DNA of 64,000 nucleotides from CAVSCR01 sp963726575 (lineage in GTDB: Bacteria; Actinomycetota; Actinomycetes; JAHEKZ01): positions 897,195-961,194 of the forward strand of contig CAVSCR010000003.1 of the NCBI GenBank assembly GCA_963726575.1, read 5' to 3'. Of the stretch, positions 16,250 to 26,802 are shown piece after piece. Position numbers and translations under genes: made by a program. The notes beneath the pieces are model-generated. The model saw nothing but the letters and a program-made list of their open reading frames with translations, had not been told where the DNA came from and made no database searches. Numbering within the stretch: position 1 is the first letter of the stretch; each line of letters opens with the position of its first letter.

Positions 16250-17744
16250 CTAGTAGGCGCCTTCGCCGCGGAACACGGCGAGGACGGTGCGCATCAGGAT
16301 CGCCAGGTCGAGCGACAGCGACCAGTTCTCCACGTAGTACAGGTCCAGGCGCACGGCGTCGTCCCACGACGTGTCCGAGCGCCCACTGACCTGCCACAGC
16401 CCGGTGATGCCGGGCCGGGCGAGCAGCCGCCGGCGCACGTGCCCCTCGAAGTCGCTGTCCTTCACCGGCAGCGGCCTGGGGCCGACCAACGACATGTCAC
16501 CGCGCACGACGTTGAGCAGCTGCGGCAGCTCGTCGATCGACGCGCGACGCAGCGCGCGCCCCAGCGGCGTGATCCGCGGGTCGTCGGCGATCTTGAACAG
16601 CAGGCCGTCGGTCTCGTTCGCGTGTGACAGCTCGGCGCGACGCGTCTCGGCGTCGGAGTACATCGTGCGGAACTTCACGACGCGAAACTCCGCGCCGTCC
16701 TTGCCGATGCGGGTCTGCCGGAACAACGCCGGCCCCTTGCTCGTCAGCCGGATCGCCGCAGCAACGCCCAGCAGCAGCGGACTCAGCAGCAGCAGCCCGA
16801 TGCCGGCACCCACGAGGTCGATCCCCCGCTTCAGTACCCGGGTGCCGCCGGTGAACGTCGGCTCGTCCACGTACAACAGTGGCAGGCCACCCACCGGACG
16901 CACCGCGATGCGCGGTCCGGCCACGTCGGTGACGGCCGGTGCCACCACGAGGTCGACGCCAGAACCCTCGAGGCTCCAGGCGAGTCGGCGCACGAGGTCG
17001 GGCGCGACGTCCGACGACGCGGCCACCGCAACGGTGTCCGCACCGTGTCGACGCACCACGTCGAGGGTCTCCTCGATCCCGCCCAGCACCGGCAGACCCT
17101 CCGGTGTCTCACCGGCACTGCCCACCGGCAGGCAGACGCCCACCAGCGAGAAGCCGGCGTACGGCTCGCGCGCCAGCTGCGCCGCCAACGCGGTCGCCGC
17201 GGCATGGTCGCCCACCACCACCACGCGGTGACGCAGATGTCCGTGCAGACGTTGCCGCTGCACCCACTGACGGGTCAGCAACCGACCGAGGAGCAGCAGC
17301 ACCAGCCCGAGCGGCAGTGCGACGATGACGAAGCCACGGGTGATCTCGAACTTGCCCAGGTACGACACCGCAGCCAGCACGCCGAACAACGCGAACGTCG
17401 CCGCCATGACGCGGCGGAACTCCTCGGTGCCTACGCCCAGCAGTCGCGACTCGTAGCAGTGGAACGCCCCGAGCAGACCCGACCCAGCCGAGCACCAGCA
17501 CCACCGCGAACACGGGGTAGTAGATGCCGTTGATGACCACGGACGTGCTCGCACCGAACCGCAAGAGGTACGCCACCACCACGGCGATGCCGATCGCCAG
17601 CAGGTCGGTCGCGAGCAGGACCAGCGCCACCCGGTGTCGCCACTCCATGGCCTGGTTGAGCCGGCGCTCGAACGCCGGGTCGTCGGCGAGATCTGGCCGG
17701 GAGGCCGCGCCGGATCGCCGCAGGTCAGCGGGCTGTTGGCTCAC
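16250..17744 (-). CDS. Polyprenyl-phosphate sugar-1-phosphate transferase (CpsE/WbaP-like), one frameshift
   Basis: Starts an exopolysaccharide repeat unit by moving a sugar-1-phosphate from UDP-sugar to undecaprenyl phosphate at the inner face of the membrane. Four N-terminal membrane helices, a cytoplasmic Rossmann-like domain (RHRVVVVGDHAAA), a re-entrant helix after LKRGIDLVGAG, and the catalytic domain with KFRTMYSDAE, SIDELPQLLNVVRGDMSLVG and RPGITGLWQVSGRS. GTG 17744 is preferred because CGGGAG precedes it and the upstream ATG 17804 would lie at or before the predicted transcription start. A one-base shift at about 17482 separates VLVLGW from LLGAFHCYE. Preceded by a FliA/WhiG-like promoter. 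Confidence 0.88.
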
Positions 17745-17784
17745 GCGACTCCCGTCGGACAGGGGGCGGCCACGCCAGCGGCGC

Positions 17785-17839
17785 GAGTCACCCGTTCGGC
17801 TCATCTGTCCTATCGGCCGTCAAGGGGCCGGAACTTGAC
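17785..17839 (-). promoter_or_regulatory. FliA/WhiG-like promoter of the sugar transferase, with downstream box
   Basis: Minus strand: GTCAAG (17839-17834), 17-nt spacer after TCAA, GCCGATAG (17817-17810), then after 9 nt the box GCCGAACGGGTGACTC (17800-17785). The -10 is the best of the set. The predicted transcript start falls at the beginning of the box. The same arrangement precedes the genes starting at 33670 and 43600. Confidence 0.65.
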
Positions 17840-17874
17840 CCTTGGAGGGGGCCGATCCGGCTGGATCGGACGGC

Positions 17875-20800
17875 TCAGGAGCTGACTGCGTTGGCCTGCC
17901 CGAGCAGCCGGTCGATCTCGCGCAAAGCCGGGGCAGCCTGCAGCGGGTGAAGAGTCGCGGGCCAGTCGCAGGCGACGTTGGCCTGCTCTACTTCGCCGAG
18001 CGCGAGCAGGCAGCGACCTTGGCCGAGCAGCGCGTCGGCCTGCTCGGGGACCACTCCGAACTGCTGCCAACGCGTGGCAGCCTGGTCGTACGCGTCGGCC
18101 GCGGCCTGGGCGTCGCCTCGGTCTTCCGCCAGCGCCGCCTCCGCTGCCAGCAGCGCATGCTGGGCATAGGGCTGCCGCGGCTCGACTCCGGCGACGAGAC
18201 GCTGCGCCGAAGCAACGTCTCCGAGTGCCAGCGCAGTCCGGACCATGAGGGGCAGGTAGACGCCGTAGTAGACCGTGTCGCGGCTTCGCGGTTCCGCCTC
18301 GACCTCGGTGAGCATGGCTAGCGCGTCCTCCCTGCGGCCCATGGCGGCCAGGGCATTCGCGGCCGTCGCCAAGGCGATGATCAGGTCTGAGGGTCGCCGG
18401 TGTCGCGCGCCAGCCGTTGTTGTTCAGGGAGCCAGGGAGCGCTCAGCTCAGGCTGACCTCGCATGCGGTACACCAGAGTCTGGGCTGCCCAGACCTCGAC
18501 GATGTCCGAAGCGTTCTCGACGGACTCCAACCGACGCGCCAGGTCGTGCGCGGCATCGAGCGCCTCGTCGTGGCGCCCCGCGTCGAACGGCATGGCCAGC
18601 GCGCTGACCTCGGCCAGTTGCTCCATTTCGGTCAGTCCCCGAGCACGGGCGTCGGCAAGCGGCCTCGTCCAGGACTCTCAGCGCGGCGGCCGGCCCCTCG
18701 AACATCCACAGGTCGATCCCGTAGTTGTTGTGGAGCAGGCCGACTTCGCGGCCCTGCCCGGCCGCGGCGGCCAGCTGGATCGCCTCCCGGGAGTCGTCGA
18801 GGCCGCGGGGTCGCCGAGCTCGGCGCGGGCCGAGCCGCGGTACCCCAGCGCCCGGCTCGGCCGCTCGAGTCCGAGCTGGTCGGCCAGGTCCAGGGCCTGG
18901 TCGGCGTAGTGATCGCGGACTCGTGTCGCCCTTGCAAGGTCTCGCTCGCGGCCATCGCGGTCAGCGCACCGACCAGTTCGGCGCTGGGCGGTAGCGGCTG
19001 CCAGCAGCGCCAACGCGTCGGCGGGCAGCGTCCACGCTCGCGGGTCCCCGGTGCGCGAGAACAGCCTGCGCCTGCACGTTCATGACGGTCGCCGCGGCCG
19101 GCAGGTCGCCTCGGGCCCGGAAGGTGTCGACCGCCTCGTCGAAGGCGGTCGCGCCTCGGCGAACAGGCCGCCGTGCAGGGCGGCTTGCCCGTACCGGGAC
19201 AAGGCGTCGGCGCGACCGGAGCTGCCGGGCGGCATCAGGGCCAGCGCCTGTTCGAAGTCGGCCAGGGCGGCGGCCGTGTCGAGGCCGAGGGCGCGCTGTC
19301 CGGCCAGGGTGAGGAACCGCAGGCCGGGTTCGGCGAGGTCGTCGGCTCGGTCGGTGTCGCCGGCCGCCGTGCGCCAGGTCGAGGGCGGTGGCGTAGTGGT
19401 AGGCCAGCACGTCGGCCAGGTCCTCGACCCGGTCGGCGGCCTTGGCCTCGATCCACTGGGCGGCGGCGACGTGCCGCGCGGCCCGGGCCGCCCGGGGCAG
19501 CTGGCCGTAGGCGACGTCGCGGGTCAGCACGTGGAAGAACCCGTACTCGGCCTCAGCCTCGAACGTGGAGCGGCGAGACCGGGCGAATCAGCTCCTTGCG
19601 GGTCAGCTCGCGCAGCACCTGCTCGACCTCGTCGACGTCGCGACCGGACATCGCGGCGACCGCGCCGGCCCAGAACACCTTGCCGACCACCGCCGCGTCG
19701 GCCAGCAGCGACTTCGCCTCCGGGGTCAAGGTGTCCAGCCGGGCGGCGATCAGCGCCTGCACCGAGTCCGGGAACGGGACATCTCGCGCCTTCGCGCAGC
19801 GCCCAGCTGGAACCGGTCGCGGTGAGCAGGTCACGGTCCTTGAGCAGCCGGACGAACTCCTCGGCATACAACGGGTTCCCGCCGGCCCGCTCCAGGATCG
19901 GACCCTGCAGCTCCGCCGGCAGCACCGTGGTGTCCAGCAGTGCGGCGACCAGCCGGGCGGTCTCGGCGTCCGACAGCGGGGCGAGGTTGACCGGCAGTGA
20001 GTTGCGCAGCCCGTTGCCGTAGGCGGGGTGCTGCTCGAACAGCTCCGGGCGGGCCGTGCAGACCACCAGCAGCGGCACCCCTTCGGCCCGGTCGGCCAGG
20101 TGCTCGATGAACGCCAGCATCGCCTCGTCGGCCCAGTGCAGGTCCTCGAACACCACCACGGTCGGGTCTTGTTCGGCGATGTGTTCCAGGAACCGTCGCC
20201 AGGCAGTGAACAGCTCCTCCCGCTCCGCGGCGAGGTCGCCTCGATCCCCAGCAGGGGCAGCAACCGCTGCCGGAACCAGGCCCGCTCCATCACCTTCGGG
20301 CAGCACCACGTCCAGCTTGGCGGTCGCAACCGCGGGTGGGTCGGACTCCAGGATCCCGGCGTGGGCCTTGACGATCTCGCCCAACGCCCAGAACGTGATG
20401 CCTTCCCCGTAGGGCAGGCAGCGGCCCTGCCGCCAGGTGATCAGGTCGGTGCGGGCATCGATGTAGTTGAACAGCTCCGCCACGATCCGCGACTTGCCCA
20501 GCCCCGGCTCCCCGACCACGGTCACCAGCTGCGGCGACTGGGCGGCGACGGTCTTGTCGAAGATCCCCTTCAACAACGCCAGGTCGATCTCCCGGCCGAT
20601 GAACGGGGTGTCGTGGTTGCGGGTGATGTCGGTGCCGAACCGGGCCCGCGGCTGGACCGCCTGGAACACCGCCACCGGCTCCGACTTGCCCTTCACCGCC
20701 GCGGGCTCAAGTTCGACGTAGTCGAACACCTGCTCGTCGCCTGATACGTGCCCGGGCCGACCGCCACCCCCATCGGCGGGGCCACCGCCTGAATCCGGGA

Positions 20801-21299
20801 AGCGGTGTTGATCGCATCCCCGGTCACGAACCCGTCCCCCGAACCCGGGAGCCACGCCGACCCGGACCAGCGCCTCCCCGGTGTTCACCCCGACCCGAAG
20901 CAGCAACGGCGTCCCGTCGACGGCCGCAAGTCGTTCCGCGTCCTCCACGATCCGCAACCCCGCCCGAACCGCCCGCTCCGGATCGTCCTCATGCGCCGCC
21001 GGAACCCCGAACACCCCGACCACGGCGTCCCCGATGTACTTCTCCACCACCCCGCCGAACCCCTCGACCGCCGCCTGCGCCATCAAGAAGTAGCGGGACA
21101 GCATCGCGTCGACGTCCTCGGGATCCGCCGACTCCGAGGACGCGGTGAACCCGACCAGGTCACAGAACAACGCCGTGACCACCTTGCGCTCCTCGCCAAG
21201 TCCCCGCGCGGGGACCGTGAGTGGTGCGCCACATCCCCCGCAGAATCGGTTGCCGTCTGGGTTCTCCGACCCACACGAGGGGCAGATCTGCACTCGCAC
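17875..21299 (-). pseudogene. Second cyclase - AAA ATPase - TPR gene, many frameshifts
   Basis: Paralogue of the 11348-14889 gene. Zinc ribbon CPSC..CGGC, cyclase residues in LFCDLVGFT and YIGDAVVGVFG, ATPase P-loop GEPGLGKS and DEAMLAFIEHLAD region, then TPRs ending LLGQANAVSS at 17875. The frame changes at about 20845 and 20740 (a compensating pair; between them the other frame reads GDAINTASRIQ), 20290 and 20240 (another pair), 19790, 19565, 19370 and several more down to 18400. Protein-level conservation is high in every segment and most breaks are single-base. Either the gene is decaying or this stretch was poorly polished in assembly. Start is GTG 21299 or 21293; no clear ribosome site. 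Confidence 0.75.
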
Positions 21300-21444
21300 A
21301 CCCTAGGGACGGCAACGGGTTCGGGCCATAGCCCCGATTTCGACCCCTCACCGCACAATCTGGCCGCTCCGAGGCTCAAGAACGCCCTCCCGGCGATCGA
21401 TGCTCACCGAAAGGACTCACTACTCCGAACGAGGGACGAGCTCG

Positions 21445-22465
21445 ATGCGCAAGCGCGCCGTGGTGACCGGTGGGGCCGGCTTCTTGGGATCGCACCTGTG
21501 CGAGCGGCTGCTGGCCGAGGAGTACGAGGTCATCTGCCTCGACAACTTCATCACCGGGACGCCTGACAACGTCGCCCACCTGGTGGGCCATCACGACTTC
21601 CACCTCGTGCGGGCCGACGTCTCGGAGTTCGTCCACGTGCCCGGACCGGTCGACTTCGTCCTGCACTTCGCCTCGCCCGCCTCACCCATCGACTACCTCG
21701 AGCTCCCGATCCACACCCTCAAGGTCGGCTCGATCGGCACGCTGCACACCCTCGGGCTGGCGCGTGACAAGGGCGCCCGGTTCCTGCTCGCCTCGACGTC
21801 GGAGACGTACGGCGATCCGCTGGTGCACCCGCAGCCCGAGACGTACTGGGGCAACGTCAACCCGGTCGGACCCCGCGGCGTGTACGACGAGGCCAAGCGG
21901 TTCGCCGAGGCCATGACCATGGCCTACCGGCGCACCCACGGCGTCGACACCGGCATCGTGCGCATCTTCAACACGTTCGGACCGCGGATGCGGCCCAAGG
22001 ACGGCCGCGCGATCCCCGCGTTCATCACGCAGGCGCTGGCCAACCAGCCGATGACGGTTCACGGTGACGGCAGCCAGACGCGTTCCATCTGCTACGTCGA
22101 CGACCTCGTCGAAGGCATCATCGCGATGCTGCACAGCGACCTGACCGGCCCGGTGAACCTGGGCAACCCGGCCGAGATCTCGATGGTGAAGCTCGCCGAG
22201 TGGATCCGCGGCCTGGCCGACTCCGCAGTCGCCGATCGAGTTCGCGCCGCGTCCCGAGGACGACCCGACCGTGCGTCGCCCCGACATCACGTTGGCGCGT
22301 ACCCATCTGCACTGGGAGCCGATCGTGCCGATCGACGACGCGCTGCGTCGGACGATCGCCTGGTTCCGCGCGCACCCCGACCTCGCAGTGGCCACTGCCG
22401 TCGACGCCGTGCCTTCAGATGACCGCGCGCCGTCGATCGACACGGTGCCCGCCGTCACGTCATGA
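21445..22465 (+). CDS. UDP-glucuronate decarboxylase-like SDR (UDP-xylose synthase), one frameshift
   Basis: Extended short-chain dehydrogenase that would convert UDP-glucuronate to UDP-xylose using tightly bound NAD. N-terminus RAVVTGGAGFLGSHL (Gly-rich loop 9-15), DNFITG after strand 2, catalytic Y-x3-K in VYDEAKRFAEAM and RIFNTFGPRM, all as in Uxs enzymes. ATG 21445 follows GAGGGACGAG. The frame shifts by one base at about 22228: ADS is followed in the other frame by PIEFAPRPEDDPTVRRPDI and the normal C-terminus, stopping at 22465. The next gene starts at 22462 (ATGA overlap). Confidence 0.85.
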
Positions 22466-23241
22466 CCGACCTGTACGCGGGCGTCGGCACCACGGTGCAG
22501 TGCGCCGGCGTCCCGATCGCGGCGCTGACCCGCGACGCCGCCGCCGACCTGGTGATCCAGGCCGCCCTCGACCTGTCCGACCTGCGTGCGACGCGGGGCA
22601 TGGACGTGCACCTGTGCAACGCCTACACGCTGGCGTTGGCCGACGACCAGGAACCGCTGCATGCGTTGCTCCGCAGCGCCAGCCTGAACCTGCCCGACGG
22701 GATGTCGGTGGTGTGGGCCAACCGGCTGCGTCACCCCGACGCTCCGCGCGAGCGCGTCTACGGACCGGACCTGTTCCTCGACGTCCTCGACCGGGGACGT
22801 CCCGAGGAGCTGCGCCACTACCTGCTGGGCTCCACACCCGAGGTGGTCGACGCGTTGCAGACGCAGCTGCACACCCGCTTCCCCGGCGTGCAGATCGTCG
22901 GCGTCGAGTCACCGCCGTTTCGTCCGCTCACCGCCGAGGAGCTCGTGGCGCAGGACGACCGGATCCGCGCCTCACGGGCGCAGGTCGTCTGGGTCGGCCT
23001 GGGCACGCCGAAGCAGGACTGGGAGACCGCACGCCTCGCCAAGAACGTCCCTGCGCTGAGCATCGCGGTCGGCGCCGCGTTCGACTTCGTAGCCGGCGCC
23101 AAGACCCAGGCGCCGGAGTGGATGCAGCACAACGGCCTGGAGTGGGCCTACCGCTTGGCCAGCGAACCGCGCCGCCTCTGGAAGCGCTACCTGTTCGGCA
23201 ACGCCCGGTTCGTGTGGGCCGCCGCGCGTCCGCGCGACTGA
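22462..23241 (+). CDS. WecG/TagA/CpsF family glycosyltransferase (GT26)
   Basis: 259-residue transferase of the family that adds ManNAc-type sugars to lipid-linked acceptors. NLPDGMSVVWANRL is the donor-site motif, RVYGPDLFLDVL and VWVGLGTPKQDWE follow, and AVGAAFDFVAGAKTQAPEW is the classical late motif; the C-terminal EWAYRLASEPRRLWKRYL is the membrane-associating tail of TagA-like enzymes. Start ATG 22462 overlaps the stop of the SDR gene. With the GT4 28 nt downstream it forms a three-gene operon for glycan assembly. Confidence 0.92.
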   Translation: MTDLYAGVGTTVQCAGVPIAALTRDAAADLVIQAALDLSDLRATRGMDVHLCNAYTLALADDQEPLHALLRSASLNLPDGMSVVWANRLRHPDAPRERVYGPDLFLDVLDRGRPEELRHYLLGSTPEVVDALQTQLHTRFPGVQIVGVESPPFRPLTAEELVAQDDRIRASRAQVVWVGLGTPKQDWETARLAKNVPALSIAVGAAFDFVAGAKTQAPEWMQHNGLEWAYRLASEPRRLWKRYLFGNARFVWAAARPRD

Positions 23242-23269
23242 GTCTGGCGTCGGGGCAGAGACTAGGGGC

Positions 23270-24490
23270 ATGACGGCCCCTCGGATCGCGCTGCTGATCG
23301 GCGCCTACCCCCCGAGCGTGGGCGGCGCGCAGGCGCACACTCACGAGCTGGCGCGCACGTTGGCGCAGCGCGGTGTGGTGTGTCCGGAGGTCACCACGTT
23401 GTGGCGCGAGACGCGCACCGACTGGGTGGCCGCGTCGACCCAACCTGCCGCGTTGACCGAAGGTGACGACGAGGTATCGCCGGCGCCCGTCGAGGACCTC
23501 GACGGGGTGCCTGTCATGACGATCGGCCTGGAGTCGTCGTCACGCGTGGACCCGTGGTTGCGTCGCAGCTACTACCCGATGCGACGCGCTGCCGCCCGTC
23601 ACTTCGCCGACGAGCTGCAGCAGCCGCTGCACGAGCCGGCCGACGGTGTCGGCGTGGTGCACGCAGTGCGCCTGGGGCGCGAGCACCTTGCGCTGCGCGG
23701 CGTCGACGAGGCGCGGGCGCGCGACCTGCCGTTCGCCCTCACGCCCAACCATCACCCTCGCTGGTCACGCCGGACGTTCCCGGATCCCGTCTGGCGACGC
23801 CTGTACCGCAGTGCAGACGCGGTGTTCGCGCTGACGCAGACCGAACGCACCCTGCTCGGCGAGCTCGGCGTCGAGGACGAACGCATCGTCGTCACGGGGA
23901 TCGGCGCAGTGCTCGCATCCACCGGCGCACGTCCACAGGCGCTCGCCCCCGACGTCGAGCAGTTCCTGCTGTTCCTGGGCCAGCAGTACCCGTACAAGCG
24001 GCTCGACCAGGCGGTGACCGCGTTCGACCTGATCGCGCGCGGTGACGCCGACCTGCACCTGGTGGTGGCCGGCCCGCAGCAGCCCGAGACCGAGCGCGCC
24101 GTGGGCGGCAGCAAGTTCCCCGACCGCGTGCACGTGCTCGGTGAGGTGGACGAACCGGCCAAGCGCTGGTTGCTCGACCACGCGGGCGCCCTGCTGTTCC
24201 CCTCCGAGCAGGAGTCGTTCGGCGGCGTCGTCGTCGAGGCGGCGACGGCCGGGTGTCCGGTGGTGGTGGCGCCGGTGCCGGCCGTGGCCGAGGTGGTGGA
24301 CCGGCTCGGCTGGGGCGTGGTGGCCGGCACCACGGCCGGCTCGTTCGCCGAGGCCGCACGCGCCCTGCTCATCGACCCGCCGCAGACGCAGGCGCGCGAG
24401 CAGGCCATGGCGCGAGCGACGGCGCGCTACTCCTGGCCCGCGCTCGCCGAGCTCTACGAGCACACCTACCACCGCCTCCTCTCCAGTTGA
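23270..24490 (+). CDS. GT4 family glycosyltransferase
   Basis: 406-residue GT-B enzyme of family 4. N-terminal ALLIGAYPPSVGGAQAH is the acceptor-side glycine loop; the donor side has LGQQYPYKRLDQA and ESFGGVVVEAATAGCPVV with the E-x7-E pair. Donor and acceptor sugars cannot be told from sequence. It is the last gene of the operon beginning at 21445; 62-bp element copy 6 follows its stop by 17 nt. Confidence 0.9.
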   Translation: MTAPRIALLIGAYPPSVGGAQAHTHELARTLAQRGVVCPEVTTLWRETRTDWVAASTQPAALTEGDDEVSPAPVEDLDGVPVMTIGLESSSRVDPWLRRSYYPMRRAAARHFADELQQPLHEPADGVGVVHAVRLGREHLALRGVDEARARDLPFALTPNHHPRWSRRTFPDPVWRRLYRSADAVFALTQTERTLLGELGVEDERIVVTGIGAVLASTGARPQALAPDVEQFLLFLGQQYPYKRLDQAVTAFDLIARGDADLHLVVAGPQQPETERAVGGSKFPDRVHVLGEVDEPAKRWLLDHAGALLFPSEQESFGGVVVEAATAGCPVVVAPVPAVAEVVDRLGWGVVAGTTAGSFAEAARALLIDPPQTQAREQAMARATARYSWPALAELYEHTYHRLLSS

Positions 24491-24507
24491 CGCACCCCTA
24501 ACACCAA

Positions 24508-24569
24508 GTTGATCTTGGACTTCATGGGTAAGTTGATCTTGAAAACCCAGCATCTTCTCCTAGATCAAC
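24508..24569 (-). repeat. 62-bp interspersed element, copy 6
   Basis: Reads GTTGATCTTGGACTTCATGG on the + strand and ends TCCTAGATCAAC. It starts 17 nt after the stop of the GT4 gene (24490), in the usual sense. The remaining gap up to 24714 contains no recognisable gene or promoter. Confidence 0.9.
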
Positions 24570-24714
24570 AACTTTGGCGGCGCAGGCGTCAGGCGTCGGT
24601 GTCGGGACCTATGGCGGTCGACAAGCGATCACGACGGGCGTAGAAACACGAACAGCCGGACTTCGTGGGGGGGTCCCAGGCGTCTGTAGCTCCGGCGTGA
24701 GCGGGTACGTCTCC

Positions 24715-26592
24715 ATGTGCGACCACGACGCCATCTCGGACTTCTCACCGCCCATCTCGGACCCAGCCGCCGACCCAGCGCTCGCCACGCCCGTCGGGCA
24801 GCCGTTCCACCCGAGCCGACGCCTCGTGCTCGGCGCCCTGGCCGGGCTGGCCGTGTCGCCGTTCGTGAGAACCGGACGCGCCGCGGCAGCGACGTCGGGC
24901 GCCACGTTCACCGGCCTGGACCCCGTGATCTCGGCGATGCACGTGCACGCGTCGTGGAGTGAGGGCAACGGCAGCTGGGAGGCGCAGTACGCGCAGGCCG
25001 CAGCGCTCGGCGTCGACCTCCTCTACCTGACCGACCACGACTTCCGCGCCCGCGCCTACAACTACATGACGTCGCTCAGCGGCGTCACCATGGTGACCAG
25101 CCGGGTCGGGACGTTCGCGCAGTCGGCCGCAACCAACACCACCGGCACGATTCGGCTGCTTGCCGAGAGCAACAAGGGCACGCCGGCCACGATCATCAGC
25201 ACGGTTCAGGACAAGCCGGACGCGAACAACCGGATGCGCACCTCGATCGCGGGCCAGAAGCTGGTCATCACCTTCCCCTCGTGCCGGCTCGACCTGGGCG
25301 CGACGCTCGAGGTGCGCGTGCAGATGTCGATCCACCCCGCGTACGGCAAGCGCCCCGCCGGTCAGTTCGAGCTGCGCTACCAGTTCGGTGCGTCCGCCTC
25401 CACCAGGTACGTCGACGCCAGCGGCTTGGTCGGCTACGTCAAGTTCCCGAAGCCGACCGCCGGCGCCACGTTCACGGTCGACCTCACCGCCGACTGCCAG
25501 GCGCTGTGGCCGGACATGCTCGCAGTGGACAACGCGATCCGGAACTTGTCGCTGGCCGCCACCAGTCCGCAGTCCGCCAAGGTGGCCGACGTCCGGCTGA
25601 CCGTGAAGTTCCAGCGCTCGCAGAACAGCGAGGCGTCACTCATCGCGTTGCAGCAGTCGGTGATGAAAACCTACGGTCCGCGCTACCCGTCGATGCACGT
25701 GTGGCCGTCGGTGGAGATCAGCCGGCTCGACCCGCACGTGATCCCGTACGGCGTCCCGCAGTTCTGGCCCGACCAAGCGCCGATCACGCCCGCCACGGTT
25801 GGCACGTGGTACCCGCAGATGGTGGCCAACGTGCATGCGCAGGGCGGCATCGTGTCGTGGAACCACCCGTTCGGCGCGACGGGAGGACCACTGCTGCCGC
25901 AGGCCCAGCAGGACGCGAACCGTCGCAGCATCTTCGCGTCGATGAAGGCCAACGGTCGCTACGGCACCGACACGCTCGAGGTCGGCTACCCGGTGCGCGG
26001 CGGCGTCAACCTGCTGAGCCATGTCGCGTTGTGGGACACGTTCTCGCGTTGGGGCGTGTTCATCACCGGCACCGGGGTGAACGACGACCACGGCGGCCAG
26101 CACTGGCCCACACTCGGCAACGGCTTCATGACCGGCATCTGGGCCGACTCGGTGCAGCAACCCGACGTCGTGTTCGCGCTCCTGGCCGGACGCGCGTACA
26201 CCTACCACGCCGGCAAGTGGCCCAACGCTGTGCTCGACATGGTGGCCGACAACTCCATCCCGATGGGCCGGGTGGTCGTCGCCTCCAAGAAGAGCCGGAC
26301 GCTGACGATCCAGGCCGGGCAGCTGCCTGCGAACACAAGCGTCGACGTGGTCGTCGGTCCCGTGGACTACACCGGGAACGATCCCGGGACCCGGACCGCC
26401 GCGTCGATCCCGGCCGCGACGTTCGGGGCGAGCGGACTGACGTCGGTGACCATCGACACCGACAAGTCGTGCTTCGCGCGCGTGCAGGTGCGCAACTCCG
26501 GCGGCTACGTGATCGGCGTCGGCAACCCGATCTGGTTCCTCACCGCGCCACCTCCGGGCGGGATCCCCGCGGCCCGGCTCGGCCTCACCTGA
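24715..26592 (+). CDS. Tat-exported PHP-domain predicted metal hydrolase
   Basis: 625 residues from ATG 24715; the frame is open back to 24574 but that part has no family features. A twin-arginine signal (SRRLVLGALAGLAVSPFV, then GRAAAATSG) precedes the PHP-like start SAMHVHASWSEG, where H-x-H provides metal ligands, and LLYLTDHDFRA supplies the next ones. A middle beta-rich region (GATLEVRVQMSIHP) may be a carbohydrate-binding-like domain. GGIVSWNHPFG and the later His/Asp-rich GVNDDHGGQHW also look like metal sites. It is probably secreted; a phosphoesterase acting on a surface polymer is a guess from the neighbourhood. Confidence 0.75.
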   Translation: MCDHDAISDFSPPISDPAADPALATPVGQPFHPSRRLVLGALAGLAVSPFVRTGRAAAATSGATFTGLDPVISAMHVHASWSEGNGSWEAQYAQAAALGVDLLYLTDHDFRARAYNYMTSLSGVTMVTSRVGTFAQSAATNTTGTIRLLAESNKGTPATIISTVQDKPDANNRMRTSIAGQKLVITFPSCRLDLGATLEVRVQMSIHPAYGKRPAGQFELRYQFGASASTRYVDASGLVGYVKFPKPTAGATFTVDLTADCQALWPDMLAVDNAIRNLSLAATSPQSAKVADVRLTVKFQRSQNSEASLIALQQSVMKTYGPRYPSMHVWPSVEISRLDPHVIPYGVPQFWPDQAPITPATVGTWYPQMVANVHAQGGIVSWNHPFGATGGPLLPQAQQDANRRSIFASMKANGRYGTDTLEVGYPVRGGVNLLSHVALWDTFSRWGVFITGTGVNDDHGGQHWPTLGNGFMTGIWADSVQQPDVVFALLAGRAYTYHAGKWPNAVLDMVADNSIPMGRVVVASKKSRTLTIQAGQLPANTSVDVVVGPVDYTGNDPGTRTAASIPAATFGASGLTSVTIDTDKSCFARVQVRNSGGYVIGVGNPIWFLTAPPPGGIPAARLGLT

Positions 26593-26605
26593 CCGCAAGA
26601 CATCT

Positions 26606-26668
26606 GTTGATCTTGGACTTCATGTGCAAGTTGATCTTGGAAAGACCAGCATCTTCTCATTGATCAAC
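26606..26668 (-). repeat. 62-bp interspersed element, copy 7 (divergent right end)
   Basis: Starts GTTGATCTTGGACTTCATG 13 nt after the PHP gene stop. Its right end reads TCTTCTCATTGATCAAC instead of TCTTCTCCTAGATCAAC, and it has GGAAAG for GAAAAC, making it 63 bp. The terminal inverted repeat is therefore weaker than in the other copies. Confidence 0.85.
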
Positions 26669-26745
26669 AACTCAAGGGCCGCTGCGGCTAGGGTCGGGGC
26701 GACCTGAGTGGGCGGCCGGCGCGCCAGGGGCGCCGGGGAGGCGCG

Positions 26746-26802
26746 ATGAATGCCACCGCGAGATGCGAAGGCTCTCACCGATGCCTGCGGGCGGCGGCAT
26801 GA
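26746..26802 (+). CDS. 18-codon leader frame overlapping the PhoD-like gene
   Basis: ATG 26746 is preceded by GGGGAGG at 26735-26741, the best ribosome site in this region. It encodes MNATARCEGSHRCLRAAA and stops with TGA at 26800-26802, overlapping ATG 26799 (ATGA) of the next gene, whose own Shine-Dalgarno sequence is poor. This is the layout of a translationally coupled leader peptide. It could instead be a chance frame or the result of an assembly indel in the signal-peptide region. Confidence 0.4.
   Translation: MNATARCEGSHRCLRAAA

Noticed and set aside
21375..21402. CTCAAG...GCGATCGA upstream of the UDP-xylose synthase gene
   Set aside because: The spacing is only 13 nt and the -10 lacks GCCGA.
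22462..23241. Plus-strand frame 22200-23273 (arginine-rich) as a gene
   Set aside because: It is an out-of-frame shadow of the WecG/TagA gene, which has all its family motifs in the other frame.
26676..26702. CTCAAGGGCC...GTCGGGGC as another FliA/WhiG-like promoter before the PhoD-like gene
   Set aside because: The -10 would be GTCGGG, too far from GCCGA(T/A), and no downstream box follows.
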